Position numbers and translations under genes: made by a program. From the NCBI GenBank assembly GCA_018241685.1, contig JAFEDJ010000054.1, positions 124,001 through 188,000 of the forward strand: DNA of 64,000 nt. Direction: 5' to 3'. Below, piece by piece: positions 26,454-35,017 of this stretch (within the stretch, counting starts at the first letter, position 1; every line of letters starts with the position of its first letter). Origin of the DNA: Pseudomonadota bacterium. GTDB taxonomy: Bacteria > Pseudomonadota > Gammaproteobacteria > Burkholderiales > Rhodocyclaceae. Under the pieces are notes generated by a model. The model saw only the letters and a list, made by a program, of their open reading frames with translations, did not search any database and was not told the origin of the DNA.

Positions 26454-26534
26454 GCTTGCCTGTCATTGAAAACTGAAGTCCGCCCCAGTATCAGGCAACA
26501 GCCTTTCATGCCGCAACAGTAAAGGGAACAAAGG

Positions 26535-26589
26535 CGGAAAAGTTCATATAGGAGAATTTATGGTACATTCTCCTATATGAACTTTTCCG
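26535..26589. repeat. 23-bp perfect inverted repeat spanning the start of the TnpB-like gene
   Basis: Bases 26535-26557 are the exact reverse complement of 26567-26589, with a 9-base loop (TTATGGTAC). The left arm contains GGAGAA, the only ribosome site here. The right arm contains the ATG at 26577 and its first codons. In RNA the ribosome site would pair with the region just before that ATG. It could be an operator, a translational switch, or a relic of a transposon end. Confidence 0.85.
26560..26580 (+). CDS. Six-codon leader ORF coupled to the TnpB-like gene
   Basis: ATG-GTA-CAT-TCT-CCT-ATA-TGA encodes MVHSPI. GGAGAA at 26551-26556 lies 3 bases upstream, a tight but usable spacing. The stop codon overlaps the next ATG (ATGA, 26577-26580). 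The mini-ORF lies across the loop and right arm of the palindrome, so its translation would open the hairpin. That it is translated is inference. Confidence 0.4.
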   Translation: MVHSPI

Positions 26590-27230
26590 TGCACATTCCC
26601 CTCCACGCCCAACCCGAACAGCTGGAGCGTCTCTCAGCCCTGCAGAGGGCGGTGGCAGAAGTGTGCAACGCACTGGCCCCTGTCGTGCGGGACACCCGCT
26701 GCTGGAACCGGGTCGGACTGCATCACCTGGCCTATCGCAGCCTGCGCGAGCGCTTCCCACAAGTCGGCTCCCAGATGGTCTGCAATGCGATCTATTCGGT
26801 GTCACGCACCTGCCGGTTGCTGTTCCAGCATCCACAAAGCCCGTTCAACGTCGCTCGCAACCCCGACAAGCCACTACCGCTGCTGCAGTTCCAGCCGAGT
26901 CTGCCGGTGTATTTCGACCGCCACACTCTGAGTGTCAAGGTCGGCCAGCTGTCCATGTACACCCTCGACGGGCGCATGAAGTTCCAACTCGATCTCACCG
27001 ACGCCGACGTACAGCGCTTCAAGGAAAACAAGCTGCGCGAAATCGTTCTGACCCAGACGCCAAACGGCTACCGACTCTCCTTCACCTTTGCAGCCCCTCA
27101 GTCGGGCGGGGATGACAGCACGGACACCAATTTCGACGAGAACGGCGACCTGCCCGAATACGTTCTGGTCTCAGAAGACACCCCTCTTCCACACCCGGCT
27201 GCGGACGCTCCCCAGCCGGCATCTATCTAA
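26577..27230 (+). CDS. Truncated TnpB-like protein (N-terminal half only)
   Basis: A 217-residue protein with no close functional assignment. Residues 14-80 resemble the N-terminal region of IS200/IS605-family TnpB: a leading helix, then WNRVGLHHLAYRSLRERFP (43-61) and QMVCNAIYSVSR. Residues about 110-140 (VYFDRHTLSVK and LSMYTLDGRMKF) match the beta-strand section that follows in TnpB. No RuvC nuclease motifs or zinc-finger cysteines follow; the end is an acidic, Pro-rich tail. It is the first gene upstream of a type I secretion operon (21-base gap). Codon use is like that of its neighbours, so it looks like a retained, domesticated fragment. Confidence 0.65.
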   Translation: MNFSVHIPLHAQPEQLERLSALQRAVAEVCNALAPVVRDTRCWNRVGLHHLAYRSLRERFPQVGSQMVCNAIYSVSRTCRLLFQHPQSPFNVARNPDKPLPLLQFQPSLPVYFDRHTLSVKVGQLSMYTLDGRMKFQLDLTDADVQRFKENKLREIVLTQTPNGYRLSFTFAAPQSGGDDSTDTNFDENGDLPEYVLVSEDTPLPHPAADAPQPASI

Positions 27231-27251
27231 GCCCCCTTTCAGGTAACAGCC

Positions 27252-28976
27252 ATGAAACCCGGCGAAAAACCCTCCGCTCTGCGCGAAGCATTGCTGCTGC
27301 AGAAACCCGCCTTCCACAAGGTGATCTTCTTCAGTTTCTTCATCAACCTGCTGGTCATGGCACCTACCGTGTACATGCTCCAAGTGTACGACCGGGTGGT
27401 GAACAGCCGAAACCTGACGACGCTGGGCATGCTGACCCTGATGATCGTCCTGCTCTACATCGTCATGGAGGCACTGGAATGGGTACGTAGCGGCCTCCTC
27501 CATCAGATCGCGCTGAAATTCGACTCCCGCATCAACGAACGGATCTTCAATACAGTCTTCGAAGCCAATCTGCGTGGTATCCCTGGCGCCACCGCTCAAG
27601 TGCTGCAGGACCTGCGCACCCTACGCGACTTTATCTACAGCCATGCGCTGACCGCGATCATCGACGTTCCCCTGTCGATGCTCTATATCTTTGCAATCTT
27701 CTACATCAATCCGGAAATGGGCTGGATGTCCATCGTGGGCGCACTGATCCAGGTCGGCCTGGCGTGGCTCACCGAAAGGGACACCCAGGCGCCCCTCAGC
27801 GCGGCCAACCGCTCCACGATTGCTGCGCAGAACTACGCCGCGGACAGCCTGCGCAACGCCCAGGTCATTGAAGCAATGGGCATGCAGAGTGGCATCCACA
27901 AGCGCTGGCTCAAACGCCAGAACGAAACTCTGCGCCAACAAGCCCATGCCTCCGACAAGGCCGGCACCTACTCGGCGCTATCCAAATTCGTGCAGCAATC
28001 CCAGTCCTCCCTGCTGCTCGGCGCCGGCGTCTGGTTCATCATCATCGGCCTCTTTCCCCATGGCGGTGGCCTGGTCATCGTCGCCTCGACCTTCGGCGGC
28101 AAACTGCTGTCGCCGATCGTGCAAGTCATCGGTGCCTGGAAACAGGTGGTAGCGGCGCGGGGCGCCTATGCACGCCTCAACGTCCTCCTCAGCAACGTCA
28201 CACTGCGGCACGCCGGCATGCCGCTGCCCGCACCCAAGGGGCAACTGTCCGTCGAAAATGTGGTTGCCGGCGCCCCTGGCTCCCACGCGGTCATCCTGCG
28301 CGGCGTGACTTTCAGCGTCCCCCCCGGCACCGTTGTGGGTCTGATCGGACCATCCGCCTCTGGCAAATCCACGCTGGCGCGTCTACTGGTTGGCGTGTGG
28401 CCCGCGGCCAACGGCAAGGTACGCCTGGACGGGGTAGACATCTATCCGTGGAACAAGGCTGAACTGGGTCCTCACCTCGGCTATCTGCCGCAGGAAGTTG
28501 AACTCTTCGACGGGGCACTGGCCGAGAACATTGCCCGCTTTGGTGATGTAAACATGGCCAAGGTGGAAGCAGCGGCGCGCGCCGTCGGCCTTCACGACAT
28601 GATCATGTCACTACCCGATGGCTATGAAACGAACATTGGCGACGACGGCTGCCGACTGTCCGGTGGTCAACGCCAACGCATCGGCCTCGCCCGCGCGATC
28701 TACGACAACCCACGCTTCATCGTGCTGGACGAACCCAACTCCAGCCTCGACGAAGCCGGCGAGCGTTCTCTGGTTCATACACTGCGGAACCTCAAGGCCC
28801 AAGGCTCGACCATCATCGTCATTACCCACCGCACCAGCGTGCTGGTCGCGGTGGACAACCTGCTCGTGCTTCAGGATGGTCAAGCAAAGGCCTACGGCCC
28901 TCGCGACGAAGTCCTCGCCGCCCTGCAGCAAGGCGCCCAGCAAGCCATACCCGCTCCTCAGCCGGCCGCGGCCTGA
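27252..28976 (+). CDS. Type I secretion ABC exporter, first copy (PrtD-like)
   Basis: A 574-residue permease/ATPase. Membrane helices occupy about residues 25-310, beginning FHKVIFFSFFINLLVMAPTVYMLQVYDRVV, as in PrtD/RsaD-type exporters (no C39 peptidase domain). The ATPase has Walker A GPSASGKSTLARLLVG (about 366), signature LSGGQRQRIGLARAIYDNP, Walker B FIVLDEPNSSLDEAG and H-loop ITHRTSV, all intact. A second exporter gene follows 27 bases later. The likely substrate is the giant protein at 51430-61053. Confidence 0.94.
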   Translation: MKPGEKPSALREALLLQKPAFHKVIFFSFFINLLVMAPTVYMLQVYDRVVNSRNLTTLGMLTLMIVLLYIVMEALEWVRSGLLHQIALKFDSRINERIFNTVFEANLRGIPGATAQVLQDLRTLRDFIYSHALTAIIDVPLSMLYIFAIFYINPEMGWMSIVGALIQVGLAWLTERDTQAPLSAANRSTIAAQNYAADSLRNAQVIEAMGMQSGIHKRWLKRQNETLRQQAHASDKAGTYSALSKFVQQSQSSLLLGAGVWFIIIGLFPHGGGLVIVASTFGGKLLSPIVQVIGAWKQVVAARGAYARLNVLLSNVTLRHAGMPLPAPKGQLSVENVVAGAPGSHAVILRGVTFSVPPGTVVGLIGPSASGKSTLARLLVGVWPAANGKVRLDGVDIYPWNKAELGPHLGYLPQEVELFDGALAENIARFGDVNMAKVEAAARAVGLHDMIMSLPDGYETNIGDDGCRLSGGQRQRIGLARAIYDNPRFIVLDEPNSSLDEAGERSLVHTLRNLKAQGSTIIVITHRTSVLVAVDNLLVLQDGQAKAYGPRDEVLAALQQGAQQAIPAPQPAAA

Positions 28977-29003
28977 TCTTTATATTCCGCCCATCGAACC
29001 CTG

Positions 29004-30731
29004 ATGAAAACTCCTTCCTCCTTCCAGCACAGCGAGCTGCGCACCATTCTGTGGGCATTCCGCCGCGAGTTCGCGGTATGCCTGTTGTTCTCGGTGCTAG
29101 TCAACATCCTGATGCTGACTCCGACAATGTACATGCTGCAGCTGTTCGACAGAGTGATGCTCAGTCAGAACCTCGTCACGCTGTCGGTCCTGACCATCGT
29201 CATGCTGTTTTGCTTCGCAGCAGTAGCTTTTGCCGAATGGTCCCGCTCGCGCCTGCTGGTTCGTCTGGGCGTCAAGCTCGATCAGAAACTGAACTCCCGC
29301 GTCTTTGCTGCCAGCTTTGAAGCGGCGCTGCGGCAGCAGGGCAAAAACCCCACCCAGGGCTTCAGCGATCTGGCCAACGTCCGACAGTTCCTCACCGGCA
29401 ACGGGCTGTTCGCAATGATGGACGCGCCGTGGTCACCGATCTATCTGGCCGTACTGTTCATGCTGCACCCCTGGCTCGGCGCGCTGGGCGTCGTCTTCTC
29501 GCTGATCCTCATCGGCATTGCCTGGCTCTCCCACCGTCTGTCCCATGCCTCCATCGAAGCGGCGCAGGAAGCTGGCAGCCAGGTCAACGGCTATATCCAC
29601 AGCAAGCTGCGCAATGCCGAAGTCATCGAAGCGATGGGTATGCTCAGCAATTTGCGCGCTCACTGGAAGACTCGTCAGCAGCACTACCTGAAACTCAACC
29701 AGCACGCCAGCGACATTTCCGAGCGCGTCAAGGCCCTGACCAAGTTCGTGCGCTATACCCAGCAGTCCCTGGCTCTCGCGGCCGGTGCGATACTGGTCAT
29801 CCGCGGCGAGCTCAGCCCTGGCGCGATGATCGCCACCAACGTTCTACTCGGCCGTGCCACTCAACCAGTAGATATGATGGTCACGAGCTGGAAATCATTC
29901 CTGGCCGCCCGCAAGGCCTTTCTGCGCCTGGAAGAAACCCTGGCCCAGAACCCGCCGCGCGACGCCTGCCTGGTCCATCCCGAACCCAAGGGACAACTGA
30001 GCCTGCAGAATGTAATTGCCACCGCCCCCGCTCGCCCTGAAGCCATTCTCAAGGATCTCAGCTTGGACTTCCCGGCTGGCGAAGTCATCGGCATCGTTGG
30101 TCCCTCCGGCTCCGGAAAATCCACCCTGGCTCGCACGCTAATCGGCATTTGGCCTTATACCGACGGGCGCGTGCTGCTCGATGGCGTACCGCTGGAGCGC
30201 TGGGAACGGGACGACCTCGGCCCCCACCTGGGCTATCTTCCCCAAGACATAGAACTATTCGAAGGCACGATCGCCGAGAACATCGCGCGTTTTGGCGATG
30301 TGGAACCGGACAAGGTCATCCGTGCCTGCAAGCGCGCCGGCGTGCACGACATGATCCTGCACTTTCCCAATGGCTACGATACGGAGATGGGCCAGGCAGG
30401 CGGACAGCTGTCCGGTGGTCAACGCCAGCGCATCGCACTGGCCCGCGCCATGTACGGCGATCCCAGACTGCTGGTGCTCGATGAGCCCAATTCCAACCTG
30501 GACGATATCGGCGAAGCCGCACTGCTCAAAGCAGTCCAGGATCTCAAGCAACAGGGCAGCACCGTTATCGTCATCACCCACCGGCCCAGCATCCTCAACG
30601 CTGCCGACCGCCTGCTGGTACTCAACGATGGCCGCATCGCCCTGTATGGTCCCCGCGCAGACGTCATAGCCACACTACAGGCTCAAGCGTCCACCCAGCC
30701 GGGTCACAGCCCCGCGGCCCAGCCCGCCTGA
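29004..30731 (+). CDS. Type I secretion ABC exporter, second copy (PrtD-like)
   Basis: A 575-residue paralogue of the preceding gene with the same layout. N-terminal FRREFAVCLLFSVLVNILML, then LTPTMYMLQLFDRVMLSQN. ATPase motifs GPSGSGKSTLARTLIG, LSGGQRQRIALARAMYGDP, LLVLDEPNSNLDD and ITHRPSI are all intact. Both copies appear ATPase-competent, so a heterodimer or two separate exporters are possible. It lies between the first exporter and the HlyD adaptor in one operon. Confidence 0.94.
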   Translation: MKTPSSFQHSELRTILWAFRREFAVCLLFSVLVNILMLTPTMYMLQLFDRVMLSQNLVTLSVLTIVMLFCFAAVAFAEWSRSRLLVRLGVKLDQKLNSRVFAASFEAALRQQGKNPTQGFSDLANVRQFLTGNGLFAMMDAPWSPIYLAVLFMLHPWLGALGVVFSLILIGIAWLSHRLSHASIEAAQEAGSQVNGYIHSKLRNAEVIEAMGMLSNLRAHWKTRQQHYLKLNQHASDISERVKALTKFVRYTQQSLALAAGAILVIRGELSPGAMIATNVLLGRATQPVDMMVTSWKSFLAARKAFLRLEETLAQNPPRDACLVHPEPKGQLSLQNVIATAPARPEAILKDLSLDFPAGEVIGIVGPSGSGKSTLARTLIGIWPYTDGRVLLDGVPLERWERDDLGPHLGYLPQDIELFEGTIAENIARFGDVEPDKVIRACKRAGVHDMILHFPNGYDTEMGQAGGQLSGGQRQRIALARAMYGDPRLLVLDEPNSNLDDIGEAALLKAVQDLKQQGSTVIVITHRPSILNAADRLLVLNDGRIALYGPRADVIATLQAQASTQPGHSPAAQPA

Positions 30732-30767
30732 CCCCAGTCGCCCCCGAAATTTTCCAGAGAAACCGTT

Positions 30768-32141
30768 ATGGTCAATCAAACCGCCTCCCACTCCAGCGAC
30801 CTACCCGTCGCAGCCCAGCAGCCCCAGGACACGGAAGCCCCGCTGCCCACCGACACCAAGCGCCCCGCCCGTATCGGCCTTTGGGTTCTCGGCCTTGGCT
30901 TGGGTGGCTTCCTGCTATGGTCCTCATTGGCCCCCCTCGACGAAGGCGTTCCCACCTCCGGAAGCGTAACGATCGATACCAAGCGCAAAACCATCCAGCA
31001 CTTGACCGGTGGCATCGCCGCAGAGATCTTCGTCAAGGAAGGCGAGTTCGTGAAGGCTGGAGCCCCCCTTATACGCATCGACGACGCAAGCACCCAGGCC
31101 AATTTCGAAGCGGTCCGCCAACATTACCTGACCTTCCGTGCGATGGAAGGCCGACTGGTCGCGGAGCAGACAGGACAAACCAGGATCAGCTTCCATCCCG
31201 ACCTGCAGAAGGTAGCTAGCGATCCTCAGGTGAAACAGACCCTGGACACCCAACAAAGTCTGTTCCGGTCCCGTCGCAGTGCGCTGGCCGCGGACCAGTT
31301 GGCCTATGAAGAGAGTATCCGCGGCCTGGAAGCTTCCATCCAGGGCTACCAAGGCCTACTGGCGAGCCGCAAAGTTCAGCATGACAACATTCAGGAAGAA
31401 CTGAGCGGCGTCCGCGACCTGGTCAAGGAAGGCTACGCCCCGCGCAACAAGCAACTGGAATTGGAGCGCATGCTGGCTGACTCCACCGGTGCCATGGCCG
31501 ATCTGCAAGGCAACATCCTCCGCGCACGCCAGGGTATCGCCGAGGCCCGCGCCCGTGCCCGCCAGCGCCAGGAGGAATACCGCAAAGAGGTGGACAGTCA
31601 GCTTGCAGACGTACGTCGGGAAGTTGACGCGGATGCCGACAAGCTGAAAGCGTCTACAGACGAACTGACCCGCACCACCATCCGGTCTCCGGTAGAAGGG
31701 CAGGTCGTTGGCCTGACGACCCAGACTGTCGGCGGCATCATCGGACCTGGCCAGAAGCTGATGGATATCGTGCCACGCCACGAATCCCTGCTGCTTGAGG
31801 CCCATGTGCCCCCCCACCTCATCGACCGCCTCAAATCAGGTCAGGAAACCGACGTACGCTTCTCGACCTTCGCCCACTCCCCGGCTCTGGTAGTGGAAGG
31901 CAAAGTGGTCTCCATTTCCACCGACCTGATCACCGAACCCCCCAGTGCCAACGCTCCCGCCAGCTCCTACTACCTCGCCCGCATAGCACTGACGGAAAAA
32001 GGCCTGAAGGAACTGGGTGATCGCCAAATGCAGGCTGGCATGCCCGCCGAAGTCGTCATCAAGACCGGCGAACGTACCGTGCTCAACTATCTGCTACACC
32101 CACTGATCAAGCGCCTCGCTGCATCGATGAAAGAGGAATAA
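30768..32141 (+). CDS. HlyD-family periplasmic adaptor of the type I system
   Basis: A 457-residue membrane fusion protein. A short cytosolic N-terminus, one membrane helix (IGLWVLGLGLGGFLLWSSL, about residues 31-50), a barrel-hybrid segment, a long coiled coil (about residues 120-290) and the C-terminal PRHESLLLEAHVPPHLIDRL and GMPAEVVIKTGERTVLNYLL, which is the PrtE/RsaE/HlyD end. It links the ABC exporters to the outer-membrane TolC. Confidence 0.95.
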   Translation: MVNQTASHSSDLPVAAQQPQDTEAPLPTDTKRPARIGLWVLGLGLGGFLLWSSLAPLDEGVPTSGSVTIDTKRKTIQHLTGGIAAEIFVKEGEFVKAGAPLIRIDDASTQANFEAVRQHYLTFRAMEGRLVAEQTGQTRISFHPDLQKVASDPQVKQTLDTQQSLFRSRRSALAADQLAYEESIRGLEASIQGYQGLLASRKVQHDNIQEELSGVRDLVKEGYAPRNKQLELERMLADSTGAMADLQGNILRARQGIAEARARARQRQEEYRKEVDSQLADVRREVDADADKLKASTDELTRTTIRSPVEGQVVGLTTQTVGGIIGPGQKLMDIVPRHESLLLEAHVPPHLIDRLKSGQETDVRFSTFAHSPALVVEGKVVSISTDLITEPPSANAPASSYYLARIALTEKGLKELGDRQMQAGMPAEVVIKTGERTVLNYLLHPLIKRLAASMKEE

Positions 32142-32144
32142 GTC

Positions 32145-33524
32145 GTGTCCGTTATTCGCCCCCACATCCGCCTCCTGCCCGGCACCCGCCTGTCACGCCT
32201 GACTGGCGCGCTCAGCCTGGCGCTGGCCGCCTCGCCGGCCAGCGCCATCGACTTGATGCAAGCCTATGAACGCGCCCTCAGCCAGGACGCCAGCTATCAA
32301 GCAGCCCGTGCCGACACCGACGCTCGCCGGGAAGCCGTGCCACAAGCCCTCGCCCAATTGATGCCCAATGTATCCAGCAACCTGTCCCGCAGCAAGAACA
32401 TCACGGAACAGCGCTCCCCAAACGTCCTGGGAACCCTGGGCAAGACCAACTACGAATACTTCAGCAGCAACTACGGTATCAGCCTGCGCCAACCGCTGTT
32501 CCGTAAGTACAACTTCGCGCTCTACCGTCAGGCCAAATCCGACGTGGAAACCGCCGAAGCCACTCTGGACAAGAGTTTGCAGGACCTCGTCGTTCGTATG
32601 GCGGGCACTTATTTCGATGCGCTGATGGCCAAAGCCCAGTACGCATTGATCATAGCCCAAAAGAATGCCTATGGCTTACAGCTGGCAGCAGCCAAGCAGA
32701 GCTTTGCCAAGGGACAGGGCACGGTCATTGACGTGGACGACGCCCAGGCCCGTTACGACATGACCGTCGCCCAGGAACTGGAAGCCCTTCAGAACCTCAG
32801 CTACACCCGCCGAGCTCTGCAGGTCATCGTCAACGAACCCGTGGAAAACGTCGCCGATCTGGTTCCCGCCCGCATGGAACTGACCCCGCCATTCCCGGAC
32901 AATGTAGAGGAATGGATCGAGCGTGCTGAAGAGACCAACCCTGAGTTGCGTGCGCTACGCGCCTCCATGGAATCGGCCAACCAGGAACTCGCCAAAGCCC
33001 GCTCTGGCCATTACCCGACTGCCGATCTGTTCGTTCAGCGGAGCATGAGCGAAAGCGACAACAACGTGTCAATCAATAGCCGCTACCTGACCTCTCAGGC
33101 TGGCGTGCAAGTGAGCATTCCGCTGTTCTCCGGCGGCTACGTCTCCTCGCAAATGCGTCAAGCCCGCGCCAACATCCAAAAGATCGAACAGCAATACGAA
33201 GGCCGCCGTCGGGAAATCCGCCTGCAGGTACGCAAGGAATATCAGAACATTACCGAAGGCATCGCCAAGATCCAGGCCCTGCAACAGGCCGAGCGCTCCG
33301 CCGAACGGGCACTCGACTCGAACCAGAAGGGCCTCCCTGCCGGTACCCGCAGCCTGGTGGACATCCTCAACGCCCAGCAGCAGTTGATCAACGCCAAACG
33401 CGATCTGGTCCAAGCCCGCCTCACCTACATCCTTGCCCGCGTCCGCCTGCAGGGGCTGGTGAGTTCCCTCAACGAAAAGGAAATCCAGACCATCAACAAC
33501 TGGCTGGAAACACCGCGTAGCTGA
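32145..33524 (+). CDS. TolC-family outer-membrane channel of the type I system
   Basis: A 459-residue outer-membrane factor. Signal peptide ending ASPASA, then IDLMQAYERALSQDASYQAA, the typical first helix pair, and two repeated halves of long helices with barrel strands (NYGISLRQPLFRK and AGVQVSIPLFSGGYVSSQMRQ). GTSRSLVD-like GTRSLVDILNAQQQL near the end is diagnostic. The start is GTG at 32145 with AGAGGAA upstream, overlapping the adaptor's end region. It is the last gene of the secretion operon. Confidence 0.95.
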   Translation: MSVIRPHIRLLPGTRLSRLTGALSLALAASPASAIDLMQAYERALSQDASYQAARADTDARREAVPQALAQLMPNVSSNLSRSKNITEQRSPNVLGTLGKTNYEYFSSNYGISLRQPLFRKYNFALYRQAKSDVETAEATLDKSLQDLVVRMAGTYFDALMAKAQYALIIAQKNAYGLQLAAAKQSFAKGQGTVIDVDDAQARYDMTVAQELEALQNLSYTRRALQVIVNEPVENVADLVPARMELTPPFPDNVEEWIERAEETNPELRALRASMESANQELAKARSGHYPTADLFVQRSMSESDNNVSINSRYLTSQAGVQVSIPLFSGGYVSSQMRQARANIQKIEQQYEGRRREIRLQVRKEYQNITEGIAKIQALQQAERSAERALDSNQKGLPAGTRSLVDILNAQQQLINAKRDLVQARLTYILARVRLQGLVSSLNEKEIQTINNWLETPRS

Positions 33525-33542
33525 ACCCTGCAAGCAGAGCCT

Positions 33543-33589
33543 GGAGGCGAATGGCTTGGGGCCCACAGGGCTTGGCCCCGAACGCCTCC
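33543..33589. terminator. Nested hairpin between convergent tolC-type and glycosyltransferase genes
   Basis: Outer arms GGAGGCG and CGCCTCC enclose an inner stem GGGGCC/GGCCCC. It lies between two convergent genes, where a bidirectional terminator is expected. No U-tract follows on either strand. Confidence 0.45.
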
Positions 33590-33594
33590 TACGT

Positions 33595-34884
33595 TCACAA
33601 GAGAGCGAGGATATCCTTCAGGCTGCTACGTAGTTCGCCTGCACCAAGCGGAGACGCCGGCGACACCACGGCAAGCCCTTCGACCCAAGCCAGTTGCTGG
33701 GAAAGGCATACCGTCCGCGCGTCATGGTGATTACGGACAAACTCCCTGGCCTGTCGCCCGAGCCGCGCCCGCTCCTCGGGCGCGTCGAGCAGGCGACACA
33801 CTTCACCGGCCAGCCCCCGGCTATCGAAAAAATCCACTAATCGCCCGGTTTCACCATCCTGGATGATCGCCTCCAATGGAGCCGTCCGGCTGCCGACGAC
33901 GGTACAGCCTATCCCCATCGCCTCCAGCAGACCAGCGGGAACCGCCGAGGGATAACGCATCTGGACATGCACCGTCGACAGCTGCAACAGACCGACCCAC
34001 TGGGGTGCAGTCAACTCACCGACGAAATGCACCCGGCGCCAGTCGGCCTCAGCAGCCTGGGACCTCAACTCGGCAATCAGGGATTCCCGCCAGCCCCGAC
34101 CAGCGGCTGCTCCTGCTGCAACCCCATCACCACCGGCAATCAGCACATGAGCGTACGGCCGACGCTTGAGGATATCGGGCAACGCACGCATGAAAACATG
34201 GAAACCGACCTGGGGTGACAATTCGCGGCAAACAAAGGTGATCACCTCGTCCTGGCGCGTCAAGCTCAACTGCCCATTGAGGGTCAGGCTGATGTCTTCC
34301 TTGGGCCCCAGTGCATCGATGTCGATTCCCTCAGGCACCACAGTCAGGCGGTCGCGCCAGGCTTTTGGAAAGGAGTCGGCCTGCCAGCGGGTCGGCACCA
34401 TGCCTTGGTCCGCCTGATCGAACTGCAGGCGTTGAGCCAGTTGCTGCACCCGCAAGCCCGCCGCACGAAGCGGATCCTGCCCCGCGAACTCTGCATCGAA
34501 ACCCCCATCGGCAGACTGTCGGAAATAATCACAACAGATGCCTAAACGAGCCTCCGGCCAGACGTCCTTGACGAACAAACCCTCACCCCAACCCGAATGA
34601 GCAAGGATCACCTGGGGCTCGAACCCCTCGGCCTTCAGGCCGACAGCTGCGCGCATACAGGCCTCGCCAACAACAATCTTGCCCTCCAGCTCAGCCAGCC
34701 ACGGATGCACACCTGCCGTAGCACCGCGCTGCAATGCAAACGGAACCAGGCGGATACCTTCCCACTGCGTTGCGGCCTCCGTCTGCATGGTCAGAGCAAC
34801 GACAGAATGTCCAGCCTGGAGCAGTGCCGGTGCCAAATGAGAGAACTGGGCGGGAAAATGCGGATGAATGATCAGAATGTTCAT
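33595..34884 (-). CDS. GT4-family glycosyltransferase
   Basis: A 429-residue GT-B glycosyltransferase. The N-terminal acceptor domain starts MNILIIHPHFPAQFSHLAPAL, and the donor domain has VPEGIDIDALGP, FVCRELSPQVGFHVFMRAL and VQMRYPSAVPAGLLEAMGIG, the E-x7-E-type region. No signal or membrane segments, so it is cytosolic. It directly follows the secretion operon in convergent orientation. It may glycosylate the secreted protein or build a surface polysaccharide; the acceptor is unknown. Confidence 0.88.
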   Translation of the reverse strand: MNILIIHPHFPAQFSHLAPALLQAGHSVVALTMQTEAATQWEGIRLVPFALQRGATAGVHPWLAELEGKIVVGEACMRAAVGLKAEGFEPQVILAHSGWGEGLFVKDVWPEARLGICCDYFRQSADGGFDAEFAGQDPLRAAGLRVQQLAQRLQFDQADQGMVPTRWQADSFPKAWRDRLTVVPEGIDIDALGPKEDISLTLNGQLSLTRQDEVITFVCRELSPQVGFHVFMRALPDILKRRPYAHVLIAGGDGVAAGAAAGRGWRESLIAELRSQAAEADWRRVHFVGELTAPQWVGLLQLSTVHVQMRYPSAVPAGLLEAMGIGCTVVGSRTAPLEAIIQDGETGRLVDFFDSRGLAGEVCRLLDAPEERARLGRQAREFVRNHHDARTVCLSQQLAWVEGLAVVSPASPLGAGELRSSLKDILALL

Positions 34885-35017
34885 GCGGGTACAATTTCAG
34901 GAAGCACGGGAAGCGAACTCATGGGGTCGTCGCTAGGCGAGGGCATTACATCAGTGATACGAGGCGGAAGGCTGCATTATCCCCGATCACCTCATGGGGT
35001 GGTCAGCGCCCCGCGCG

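Noticed and set aside
26535..27230. An intact IS200/IS605 or IS607 element.
   Set aside because: There is no TnpA, no RuvC domain, no right-end hairpin or guide-RNA-like segment after 27230, and the exporter gene begins 21 bases later.
26577..27230. A TldR-type guide-RNA repressor.
   Set aside because: Those proteins keep a full-length, mutated RuvC fold. Here only the N-terminal half is present, so that mechanism cannot be claimed.
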